Shown here: positions 17,503 to 25,232 of the stretch, piece by piece
Numbering within the stretch: position 1 is the first letter of the stretch
Layout of the letters: every line of letters begins with the position of its first letter
Assembly: GCF_019931165.1 (NCBI RefSeq)
Contig: NZ_JAIOUP010000001.1
Span: 388,025-452,024, forward strand
Reading direction: 5' to 3'
DNA: 64,000 bases
Origin: Schnuerera sp. xch1
Lineage (GTDB): Bacteria; Bacillota; Clostridia; Tissierellales; Tepidimicrobiaceae
Translations under genes and position numbers: made by a program
The notes under the pieces: generated by a model
What the model saw: the letters and a program-made list of their open reading frames with translations, nothing else
The model's database searches: none
What the model was told of the DNA's origin: nothing

Positions 17503-17516
17503 TCCAAACGTTTTCA
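17503..17516 (-). promoter_or_regulatory. Possible CcpA (cre) site before uxaC
   Basis: The minus-strand TGAAAACGTTTGGA fits the cre consensus TGWAARCGYTWNCW at all fixed positions except one (C to G at position 13). It lies between the uxaA stop and the uxaC ribosome site, where it could act as a roadblock for catabolite repression. A chance match cannot be excluded. Confidence 0.35.
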
Positions 17517-17521
17517 TGTAA

Positions 17522-19009
17522 TTAAAGCGTAACACCTGTTTTTAAAATAGCAATTTCTTTGAACCCCTTCTTTTCATTATTAGTATATTTACCATTAGCA
17601 ACATCAATAATATACTTAATAAAATCATCCAATAAATCATCCATTGACATATCTTCTAAAAGCACCCCTGCATTAAAATCTATCCAATGTGGCTTAAGTT
17701 TATAAAGAACAGTGTTTGTGGATACCTTAACTGTAGGTACAAAGCTACCATATGGAGTCCCTCTACCTGTTGTAAAAAGTACCATCTGACATCCTGATGC
17801 AGCTAGTGCTGTAGTAGAAACTAAGTCATTACCAGGTGAATTTAGAAGATTCAGACCATTCTTTGTAACAAAATCACCATATTCTAAGACGTCCACTACA
17901 ATTGATTTTCCACCTTTTTGAGTACATCCAAGGGATTTATCTTCTAATGTTGTTATTCCACCTTCTTTATTACCTGGAGATGGGTTCTCATATATTGGTT
18001 GATTGTGACTTATGAAGTATTCTTTAAAATTATTTATCAAACTTACTATTTTTTTAAATACTTCCTTCGACTCTGCTCTATCCATGAGAATTGTCTCTGC
18101 ACCAAACATCTCTGGAACTTCTGTCAATATTGTAGTCCCACCATGATTTATAAGATAATCTGAAAATTCACCTAATAAGGGATTGGCAGTTATACCAGAG
18201 AAACCATCTGACCCTCCACATTTTAATCCAACCTTTAATTCAGATATTGGGACCTCTTCTCTCTTATCATCTTTCATAGTTTCATAAATTTCCTTTAGAA
18301 GTATAACACCATCTTCAACTTCATCTTTTACAGTTTGAGTTTTTAAAAACTTGATCCTTTCTTTATCATATTCTCCCATTCGTTCTATAAATTCTTCAAT
18401 TATATTGTTCTCACATCCCAGCCCTATAACCAATACCCCTCCTACATTAGGATGCTTCACTATATCAATGAGAATCCTTCTAGTATTTTCAAAATCATCT
18501 CCAAGCTGAGAACAACCATAATTGTGCTTGTAAACACGAATATCATTTATATCCTTAGGATTTAACTCTTTTATAAATGTATCAGCAATCATCTCAGCTA
18601 TACCATTGATACATCCAACTGTAGGAACAATCAATAATTCATTTCTTATACCTACATCTCCATTTTTTCTTCTATATCCCATAAACGTAGTAGGTCCATT
18701 TCTTTTAGGTATGTCAACAAATTTAGGATTATATTTATAGTCAATTGTTCCTCCCAAATTTGTCCTAGTATTGTGAGTATGTACCCACTGTCCCTTCAAA
18801 ATGTTCTCTTTTGCTTGTCCTATTGGAAAGCCATATTTTATTATATCTTCACCAGCTTTAATATCTTGTATTGCTATTTTATGACCAGGCTTAATATCTT
18901 CTAGTAATTGTATGGATTGATCTCCATCTTGAAGAACCATGCCTTTTTTTAAATCCTTCAATGATACTATGGTGTTGTCAATTTCATTTATCTTTAAAAA
19001 TTTTTTCAT
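17522..19009 (-). CDS. uxaA: Altronate dehydratase UxaA
   Basis: 495 residues: an N-terminal SAF-like domain (about 1-95) ending near GQWVHTHNTRTNLGG, then the large dehydratase domain with GYRRKNGDVGIRNELLIVPTVGC, YGCSQLGDD and LKCGGSDGFSGITANP. It dehydrates altronate to 2-keto-3-deoxygluconate with iron. The start ATG overlaps the uxaB stop by one base, so translation is coupled. It is the last specific step of the galacturonate branch. Confidence 0.95.
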   Translation of the reverse strand: MKKFLKINEIDNTIVSLKDLKKGMVLQDGDQSIQLLEDIKPGHKIAIQDIKAGEDIIKYGFPIGQAKENILKGQWVHTHNTRTNLGGTIDYKYNPKFVDIPKRNGPTTFMGYRRKNGDVGIRNELLIVPTVGCINGIAEMIADTFIKELNPKDINDIRVYKHNYGCSQLGDDFENTRRILIDIVKHPNVGGVLVIGLGCENNIIEEFIERMGEYDKERIKFLKTQTVKDEVEDGVILLKEIYETMKDDKREEVPISELKVGLKCGGSDGFSGITANPLLGEFSDYLINHGGTTILTEVPEMFGAETILMDRAESKEVFKKIVSLINNFKEYFISHNQPIYENPSPGNKEGGITTLEDKSLGCTQKGGKSIVVDVLEYGDFVTKNGLNLLNSPGNDLVSTTALAASGCQMVLFTTGRGTPYGSFVPTVKVSTNTVLYKLKPHWIDFNAGVLLEDMSMDDLLDDFIKYIIDVANGKYTNNEKKGFKEIAILKTGVTL

Positions 19010-20457
19010 TATAATATCTCCTTCAATGCCTTTTGTATACCCTTTCTCTCAATACTGATTAGATATTTAGTTACTAAATCTTTTAACCCTTCAACTTCAT
19101 TTAAATTCATCTTCCATAGTGCTTCTAGATGTAAAACAGTCTCTGCAATATATTCTAAATACTTATCAGAGCCATCATATTCACTCCATAGTCTTGAAAA
19201 CAATTCAAGATATTCCGGATTGTCAGATAAATTGATTTTTTCACCATTTCTTTCTCCCTTATAAAACTTAATCAATGCAGCAAGTGAGAATAATAGCTTT
19301 TCAGGTAACTTATCCTTTCCTTCTATATAGTCCAAGATGGATGGTAGAACTCTCGTCTCAAATTTACTCATAGAGTTTAAAGAAATACTCATCAAATAAT
19401 GTTTTATAAATGGGTTTCTAAATCTATCCAATACATCAAATGCAAAACCTTCAGACTCTTCCTTTGGATAATTCATGGCAGGGACAATCTCATCAAAAAT
19501 AGTTGATCTGATGAACTCTCCTACTACTTTATCATCCACAGAATCCTTCACAGTATCAAGACCATATAGATATGCAACTGGAACCATAGTAGTATGAGCA
19601 CCATTGAGTATCCTAACCTTTCTGGTCCTATATGGAGTTAAATCATCAACAAAAAGTACATTTAATCCTATCTCATCTGCAGGAAATTCATCTCTAATTC
19701 CCTTTGGTCCTTCTATAACCCATAGATGAAAGTACTCACCCTCTACTAAAAATTCGTCTTCATATCCAAGTTCTTTCTGTATCATATCTGCGCTTTCCTT
19801 TGGATATCCAGGTACTATTCGATCTACTAAGGTATTGTAAAATATATTGGCTTCATCAATCCAATGGGTAAACCCATCTTCCAGGTCCCAATCTTTAGAA
19901 AGTTTTAATATGATCTCTTTAAGTTTTTGGCCATTTTTATCAATTAATTCACATGGCAAAAATAACAATCCTTTATCCATGTCACCATTGAAAAATTTGT
20001 ACCTGTGGTATAAAAACGAAGTCACTTTACCTGGGAAAGAACTTTGAGGTCTATCCTCTAATCTATCATTTTCATCATATACAATACCCGCCTCTGTAGT
20101 ATTTGATATTATAAATCTTATATCTGGGTTCTCTGCAGACTTTAAATATTCATCATAATCTCTGTAGGTATTGATACCGTGAGTGATAGAATTGATAACA
20201 ACTTTTTTATCGACAAGCTTTCCCTTGTCAATACCCTTCATTAGTAGAGTATATAGTCCATCCTGTTCATTTAATTCGTATACTTTATCATTCTTTCTAG
20301 GACCTACTACAAATACTCCTGTATTAAAGTCTAATTTTTTATTCATCTTGTCTACTATCCAATCAACGAAAGCCCTTAAAAAATTCCCCTCTCCAAATTG
20401 CAATATTCTTTCAGGATACCTTTTATAATCCCTATACACAGATTTATTTAATTGCAT
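19009..20457 (-). CDS. uxaB: Tagaturonate reductase (altronate oxidoreductase) UxaB
   Basis: 482 residues of the long-chain mannitol dehydrogenase family, with RILQFGEGNFLRAFVDWIVD near residue 17 (NAD site) and the catalytic segment RKVRILNGAHTTMVPVAYL. It reduces tagaturonate to altronate with NADH. HTTMVP in place of the LNPxHT of UxuB and the length separate it from uxuB. It starts 4 bp after kdgR and overlaps uxaA, so it heads the catabolic operon. Confidence 0.93.
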   Translation of the reverse strand: MQLNKSVYRDYKRYPERILQFGEGNFLRAFVDWIVDKMNKKLDFNTGVFVVGPRKNDKVYELNEQDGLYTLLMKGIDKGKLVDKKVVINSITHGINTYRDYDEYLKSAENPDIRFIISNTTEAGIVYDENDRLEDRPQSSFPGKVTSFLYHRYKFFNGDMDKGLLFLPCELIDKNGQKLKEIILKLSKDWDLEDGFTHWIDEANIFYNTLVDRIVPGYPKESADMIQKELGYEDEFLVEGEYFHLWVIEGPKGIRDEFPADEIGLNVLFVDDLTPYRTRKVRILNGAHTTMVPVAYLYGLDTVKDSVDDKVVGEFIRSTIFDEIVPAMNYPKEESEGFAFDVLDRFRNPFIKHYLMSISLNSMSKFETRVLPSILDYIEGKDKLPEKLLFSLAALIKFYKGERNGEKINLSDNPEYLELFSRLWSEYDGSDKYLEYIAETVLHLEALWKMNLNEVEGLKDLVTKYLISIERKGIQKALKEIL

Positions 20458-20461
20458 CTTA

Positions 20462-21223
20462 TCACCCCCTATAACCGAGCTCTTTTGAGATTAGATTAGC
20501 GCATTTTTTAACCTCATTGGCAATTTCTTCAACCTTTTCTTCAGTCACTCTTATTGTAGGTCCAGATACACTGATTGCTCCTTCTACTTCACCATGAAAG
20601 TTAAAAACTGGAACACCTACACACCTAACCCCTTGCTCATTCTCTTCATTGTCAACTGCATAACCTTGTAATCTAATCTTATCTAATTCATTGCGAAATA
20701 CATCATAATCTGTAATAGTATTTTCTGTATATTTTTTGATATCACTATTATTCCATATCTCGTTGACTTCCTCCTCATCTAAATATGCTAGTATAGCCTT
20801 CCCAACAGAAGTGCAATATAGAGGTGATCTTCTACCAATATGTGATACCATTTGTATAGTATTTTTAGCCTCAACTTTGTCGATATATACGATATCATTA
20901 TCATCACGTACTACTAGATGGACAACTTCATTAAATGTTTTCATTAAGTCTTCTGTATAGATTTTAGAAGCCTTTAAGATATCCATATCAGCGATTACCC
21001 TATTTCCTAATTCAAAGAGTTTTATGGTAAGTCTATATTTATTTGTTCGTTTATCTTGTATTACATATCCTTTATAAATCAAAGTCCTTAACAATCTATG
21101 AACTGTACTCTTATGAAGTCCTATCCTTTCACTTATTTCCGTAATTCCTAATCCATCTTCAAAATATGACATCAATTCCAAAATAGATAATGTCCTATCA
21201 ACAGATTGTACTACTTCTCCCAT
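20462..21223 (-). CDS. kdgR: IclR family regulator, likely KdgR
   Basis: 253 residues: an N-terminal winged helix (SVDRTLSILELMSYF ... LGITEISERIGLHKSTVHRLLRTLIYKGYV) and a C-terminal effector domain with YCTSVGKAILAYL and GVRCVGVPVFNFHGEVEGAISVSGP. IclR proteins of uronate clusters bind KDG and repress the pathway genes. It is the first gene of the minus-strand operon, so it is probably autoregulated, and it faces kdgA-kdgK across a compact divergent promoter. Effector identity is inferred from context. Confidence 0.88.
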   Translation of the reverse strand: MGEVVQSVDRTLSILELMSYFEDGLGITEISERIGLHKSTVHRLLRTLIYKGYVIQDKRTNKYRLTIKLFELGNRVIADMDILKASKIYTEDLMKTFNEVVHLVVRDDNDIVYIDKVEAKNTIQMVSHIGRRSPLYCTSVGKAILAYLDEEEVNEIWNNSDIKKYTENTITDYDVFRNELDKIRLQGYAVDNEENEQGVRCVGVPVFNFHGEVEGAISVSGPTIRVTEEKVEEIANEVKKCANLISKELGYRG

Positions 21224-21329
21224 TTGTTTATCTCTCCTTAAGTAATAAATATTAACGTCTTTTTATAGTCACAAATTATTTATATATTTAAAATATCAAG
21301 AATTATTATTGTAAATATTTTCATTATTT

Positions 21330-21381
21330 ATTATAATATAACATAATAAGTTTTGCAATACAATATATCGTTTCATATTAT
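21330..21381. promoter_or_regulatory. Divergent promoters of kdgR operon and kdgA-kdgK sharing one -35 hexamer
   Basis: TTGCAA at 21353-21358 is self-complementary. To the right, 17 bp and then TATTAT (21376-21381) make the kdgA promoter. To the left, exactly 17 bp and then TATAAT on the minus strand (21330-21335) make the kdgR operon promoter. Both directions thus use the same -35 box, so polymerase can occupy only one at a time. Confidence 0.7.
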
Positions 21382-21385
21382 GAAA
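21371..21385. promoter_or_regulatory. Palindromic operator over the kdgA -10, candidate KdgR site
   Basis: TTTCAT-ATT-ATGAAA is a perfect 15-bp palindrome overlapping the kdgA -10 element (21376-21381). Binding here would block kdgA-kdgK directly. Its size and AT-rich half-sites suit an IclR-family dimer. No second exact copy was seen elsewhere in the uronate region. Confidence 0.6.
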
Positions 21386-21408
21386 AAAATTTTAAGGGGG
21401 ATTTCTTA

Positions 21409-22041
21409 ATGAGAAAATATGAAGTACTACAACGTATCGAAGAGATTGGTGTAGTAGCAGTAGTAAGAGCAGAAAATAGTAAAAAAGCTAAAACAATTGC
21501 TTTAGCATGTATGGAAGGTGGCATTGATTCCATTGAAATTACTTTTACAGTACCAGGTGCTGATGATGTAATAAAGAATCTTACAAAAGAATTTGGTGAT
21601 AGATTGCTAGTCGGAGCTGGAACAGTGCTTGACAGCGAAACAGCTAGAATAGCTATAATAGCTGGCGCTAAATATATTGTAAGCCCAGCATTCGATTTAG
21701 AAACTGCAAAATTATGCAATAGATATCAAGTCCCTTATATGCCTGGATGTATGACAATTACTGAAATGATTACTGCTATGGAAGCAGGAGCTGATGTTAT
21801 TAAGGTGTTCCCGGGAAGTGCATTAGGTCCTTCATTTGTTAAAGCTGTTAAAGGTCCTTTACCTCAAGCTGTATTGATGCCTACAGGTGGGGTTAGTATT
21901 GACAATGTGGGACAATGGATTGAGAATGGCTGTATAGCTGTTGGTGTAGGTGGTAATCTTACAAAAGGTAGCAGCGAAAATATGACTAGTGCTGCAAAAG
22001 AATTTGTAAAAAAAATAAAAGAAGCTAGAAATAGAAACTAA
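21409..22041 (+). CDS. kdgA: KDPG/KHG aldolase
   Basis: 210 residues of class I aldolase with VVAVVRAENSKKA, GGIDSIEITFTVP (catalytic Glu), VGAGTVLD and ADVIKVFPGSALGP, where the Lys forms the Schiff base, then PLPQAVLMPTGGV. It cleaves 2-keto-3-deoxy-6-phosphogluconate to pyruvate and glyceraldehyde-3-phosphate. The ATG follows AAGGGGGAT. It lies 21 bp upstream of kdgK under the divergent promoter. Confidence 0.95.
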   Translation: MRKYEVLQRIEEIGVVAVVRAENSKKAKTIALACMEGGIDSIEITFTVPGADDVIKNLTKEFGDRLLVGAGTVLDSETARIAIIAGAKYIVSPAFDLETAKLCNRYQVPYMPGCMTITEMITAMEAGADVIKVFPGSALGPSFVKAVKGPLPQAVLMPTGGVSIDNVGQWIENGCIAVGVGGNLTKGSSENMTSAAKEFVKKIKEARNRN

Positions 22042-22062
22042 AATTATAGAGGAGGCATTTTA

Positions 22063-23085
22063 ATGAAAAAAGTTGTAACTTTAGGAGAAATAATGCTTAG
22101 GCTTTCAACTCCAAGATATGAAAGATTTGTACAAGCTGATTCCTTTGATGTAGTTTATGGTGGAGGAGAAGCTAATGTAGCTGTGTCCCTTGCTAATTAT
22201 GGTTATGATGCATATTTCATTACTAAACTACCTAAAAATGAAATAGGTCAAGCTGCAATTAATCATCTTAGAAGATATGGTGTTAATGATGATTATATAG
22301 CAAGAGGTGGGGATAGAGTTGGTATTTATTATTTAGAATCAGGTGCTTCAATGAGACCATCTAAAGTTATTTACGATAGAGCTCATTCTGCAATAGCCGA
22401 AGCTGATGTTTCTGATTTTGATTTTGACGAAATATTTAAAGATGCTGACTGGTTCCATTTCTCCGGAATTACACCTGCTTTAAGTGATAAAGCCGCTATA
22501 CTTACTGAAGAAGTTTTAAGAGCTGCTAAGAAACATGGTGTAACTACTTCTGTAGATTTGAATTATAGAAAAAAACTATGGACTCCTGATGAAGCACAAA
22601 AAATAATGACAAATTTAATGCAATATGTTGATGTATGTATTGGTAATGAAGAAGATGCTCACTTAACTCTTGGATTTAAACCAGGTGAAACCAATGTAAC
22701 ATCTGGAGAATTAGAGCTAGCTGGCTATGAAAGTATATTTAAACAAATGATAGATAGATTTGGATTTAAATATGTGATGAGCTCATTAAGAGAATCATAT
22801 TCAGCATCAGATAATGGTTGGTCTGCATGTGCTTGGGATGGTAATGAATTCTATCATTCAAGAAAATATGATATAAGAATTGTGGATAGAGTTGGCGGTG
22901 GAGATTCTTTTGCATCTGGTGTTATTTATGGATTATTAGAAGATAAAAACTTTAAAGATGCCTTAGAGTTTGGAGTAGCTGCATCTGCATTAAAACACAC
23001 TATCCATGGTGATTTTAATATGGTAACAATACCTGAAGTAGAAAATCTATTAAAAGGAGATGCTTCAGGTAGAGTTCAAAGATAA
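22063..23085 (+). CDS. kdgK: 2-keto-3-deoxygluconate kinase
   Basis: 340-residue PfkB-family kinase with TLGEIMLRLSTP at the start, GGGEANVAVSLANYGYDAYFITKLP (in part) as substrate site, VDLNYRKKLW, and the C-terminal DRVGGGDSFASGVIYG signature with the catalytic Asp. It phosphorylates KDG to KDPG for the aldolase encoded just upstream. Its ribosome site GAGGAGGC is strong. Transcription beyond it meets the hairpin at 23137-23193. Confidence 0.93.
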   Translation: MKKVVTLGEIMLRLSTPRYERFVQADSFDVVYGGGEANVAVSLANYGYDAYFITKLPKNEIGQAAINHLRRYGVNDDYIARGGDRVGIYYLESGASMRPSKVIYDRAHSAIAEADVSDFDFDEIFKDADWFHFSGITPALSDKAAILTEEVLRAAKKHGVTTSVDLNYRKKLWTPDEAQKIMTNLMQYVDVCIGNEEDAHLTLGFKPGETNVTSGELELAGYESIFKQMIDRFGFKYVMSSLRESYSASDNGWSACAWDGNEFYHSRKYDIRIVDRVGGGDSFASGVIYGLLEDKNFKDALEFGVAASALKHTIHGDFNMVTIPEVENLLKGDASGRVQR

Positions 23086-23136
23086 GTAATGTTAATTTCA
23101 TTTTATTTTCCATTTTAAAAGAGACAGATTGACATG

Positions 23137-23193
23137 ATACTTCCAAAGTAGACAGTCTAATTAATTAAAAATAGACTATCTATTTGGAGGTAT
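23137..23193 (+). terminator. IS3-end hairpin that sequesters the transposase ribosome site and may terminate kdgK transcripts
   Basis: Bases 23137-23159 and 23172-23193 pair along about 22 bp with four mismatches (ATACTTCCAAAG.../...TTTGGAGGTAT), followed by T6. The right arm contains the TTGGAGG ribosome site of the transposase fragment. Read-through from kdgK would fold it, hiding the site and possibly terminating. Confidence 0.6.
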
Positions 23194-23198
23194 TTTTT

Positions 23199-23340
23199 AT
23201 GAGCAAAAAACCAAAGTATAGTAAAGAGTTTAAGCTGTCAGTTATAGAAGAATATACTTCAGGGAAATATTCACAATCAGATTTAACTGCTAAATATATT
23301 ATAAATGCAGGAGTTATTAGTAGCTGGTTTATAGAAATAA
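23199..23340 (+). pseudogene. IS3-family transposase OrfA, N-terminal remnant
   Basis: From ATG 23199, SKKPKYSKEFKLSVIEEYTS then GKYSQSDLTAKY and VISSWF is the helix-turn-helix N-terminus of an IS3-family OrfA. After about 45 residues (near 23335) the similarity stops and the frame runs into the 3' end of the opposite-strand gene. OrfB, with its DDE catalytic core, is absent. Only the left end of the IS survives, between kdgK and the glycosaminoglycan-like operon. It marks a past insertion with deletion and cannot transpose. Confidence 0.75.
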
Positions 23341-23344
23341 AGGA

Positions 23345-24118
23345 TTATGATACGTCCTTACCTTTTATTATCTCTTTTAGTGCTTTAGCATCTTTATAGA
23401 ACTGTTCAATACTGTCATCTTTTACAAATTCAAGTAAGAAAAATCTATTTTCAAGATTGTTGGTGGACTTATTTAATTTTGATACATATTCTTTCCACTC
23501 ATCTAATCCACTATATAGATCCAGTCGTTCTATTACCTTCCATTGAAATACATGAATATTACTTATCCATTCTTTTATAGTATCTATGTTGTTTAATCTA
23601 TTTTGTACACTAATGTCTATAGCAGGTTGCCAATAAAGATACACATTTTCTTGATCTATTTCTTCCATAAACCTCTTAGCACTTTCTGCAGTATCAGTTA
23701 ATGTCTTTTTATGGTATTCAAAATTAATATTTATTCCCCTATTAGAGGCTAATTTTGCTATTCTAATAGCATCTTCTACTACCCCTTTACGATAGTCCTC
23801 ATCTGCATCTGAGGAGCCCTTTCTACCTGCCCATACCCTTATATCTTCAGCTCCTAAATTTACTGCCGTTTCTAATACATCTTCAAATGAATATTCATTT
23901 TCAATACCAACTCTATAATATGAACCATAGGAAGAAACCTCTAATCCATTCTCTATGGTTAAATTCCTCACCTTTTTAGCATTTTCATTATCCCCTGGCT
24001 TTACATGTACATCTGAACCCCATTCAATTGCATCTAAACCTGCTTTTTTTACAATTTCTATAACCTGTGTTGGAGTTAAATCTCTAAAAGTAATGGAACA
24101 TAGTCCTGATTTATTCAA
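23345..24118 (-). CDS. Sugar phosphate isomerase/epimerase family TIM-barrel protein
   Basis: 257 residues of the xylose-isomerase-like TIM-barrel superfamily: SGLCSITFRDLTPTQVIEI, AGLDAIEWGSDVHV, EDIRVWAGRKGS, ININFEYHKKTLTDT and YLYWQPAIDIS, with Glu/His residues placed as metal ligands. Members isomerise or epimerise sugars, or cleave 3-keto-glycosides by beta-elimination in redox glycosidase systems; the exact reaction is unknown. It is the last gene of the PTS/heparinase operon, 11 bp after the hydroxyacid dehydrogenase. Its stop abuts the IS remnant. Confidence 0.8.
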   Translation of the reverse strand: MNKSGLCSITFRDLTPTQVIEIVKKAGLDAIEWGSDVHVKPGDNENAKKVRNLTIENGLEVSSYGSYYRVGIENEYSFEDVLETAVNLGAEDIRVWAGRKGSSDADEDYRKGVVEDAIRIAKLASNRGININFEYHKKTLTDTAESAKRFMEEIDQENVYLYWQPAIDISVQNRLNNIDTIKEWISNIHVFQWKVIERLDLYSGLDEWKEYVSKLNKSTNNLENRFFLLEFVKDDSIEQFYKDAKALKEIIKGKDVS

Positions 24119-24129
24119 AGTTAACCCTC

Positions 24130-25128
24130 CTAAGCCATCTTTTCATATTTTTCCTTTGTAACTTCCCATTTTAAGCTTTCACCATTTAGATATCTTTTAA
24201 GTTCCTCTAACATGAACTTGCCCATTCTACCTATCTCTTTGCCCTCACTACCAGCAATATGAGGAGTTAAAAATACATTATCCATATCATACAGTGGAGA
24301 ATCTTCAGCTGGAGGTTCAGGATAGACTACATCTAAAAATGCAGTTATATCTTTCCTTTCCTTTAGAACCTCTATGAGTTCATTTTCTTTAACAATTGCT
24401 CCACGAGCTGTATTTATAAATACTCCATTTTCCTTCATAAGTTTAATGTGATCTCCTGTGATCATACCACGGGTAGAATCTAATAGAGGAGCATGAAGAG
24501 TTACAACATCACAGGTTTTAAACATTTCATCTAATGATACAAATTCAACCCCTAGTTCCTTCGCTTCTTCTTTTGTGAGTGAAGGGTGATAAACCGTGAT
24601 ATTTACATCGAAGTTTTTAAGCCTTTTTAATACTTCACTTCCTATAGCTCCCAAGGATATTATACCTACAGTGCTATCAAATACCCCCTTTATATTCTGA
24701 TGGGGTATCGATGGATATTCCCTAGTATTCTTTATTAAATTCTTCATTTGTACCACATTTTTAAGGCCAAATATTATACTTGCAATTGTAAATTCAGCTA
24801 CAGGAATAGCATTTGCAGCATTGGCCGTTGTAACCCTTATTCCCCTTTTCCACGATTCATCTGTTACTATTTTTTTTATAGTTCCAGCTCCATAAAACAT
24901 AATCTTTAAATTTGGAGCATAATTTAGAAAATTTTCATTTAGATTAGGTCCACCCCAGCTAGAAAATATAACATCTATATCTTTTAAAACATCAAGATTT
25001 TCTTCCACTTCTTTACTCGTCATGGGTTTTTGTTTTATATCTACTAAACTCTCTATCTCCTTTTTTATATTATCAGGATATACCTTGTCCATAACATCTT
25101 CATCCATTATAAATAGTCCTTTAACCAA
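24130..25128 (-). CDS. D-isomer 2-hydroxyacid dehydrogenase family protein
   Basis: 332 residues. The NAD-binding domain shows VGIISLGAIGSEVLKRL (GxGxxG-like with SLGAIG), VTLHAPLLDSTRGMI, FINTARGAIVKE (substrate Arg) and FLTPHIAGSEG with the catalytic His. It interconverts a 2-keto acid and a D-2-hydroxy acid or a related sugar acid. The TTG at 25128 gives the family-like start VKGLFIMDED but has a weak ribosome site; the ATG seven codons later follows AAAGGA and is the alternative. It is cotranscribed with the TIM-barrel gene. Confidence 0.85.
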   Translation of the reverse strand: MVKGLFIMDEDVMDKVYPDNIKKEIESLVDIKQKPMTSKEVEENLDVLKDIDVIFSSWGGPNLNENFLNYAPNLKIMFYGAGTIKKIVTDESWKRGIRVTTANAANAIPVAEFTIASIIFGLKNVVQMKNLIKNTREYPSIPHQNIKGVFDSTVGIISLGAIGSEVLKRLKNFDVNITVYHPSLTKEEAKELGVEFVSLDEMFKTCDVVTLHAPLLDSTRGMITGDHIKLMKENGVFINTARGAIVKENELIEVLKERKDITAFLDVVYPEPPAEDSPLYDMDNVFLTPHIAGSEGKEIGRMGKFMLEELKRYLNGESLKWEVTKEKYEKMA

Positions 25129-25232
25129 TATTTAAAACCCCACTTTCATTTCAAAATCAATTAATACTAACCTTAAACCAAATTAAACTGCAACTTCAGA
25201 GTATATCACTATATATGTATAGAAAAAATTAT

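Noticed and set aside
23184..23399. Active IS3 transposase
   Set aside because: Only about 45 residues of OrfA remain and OrfB is absent; the end of the frame is unrelated sequence.
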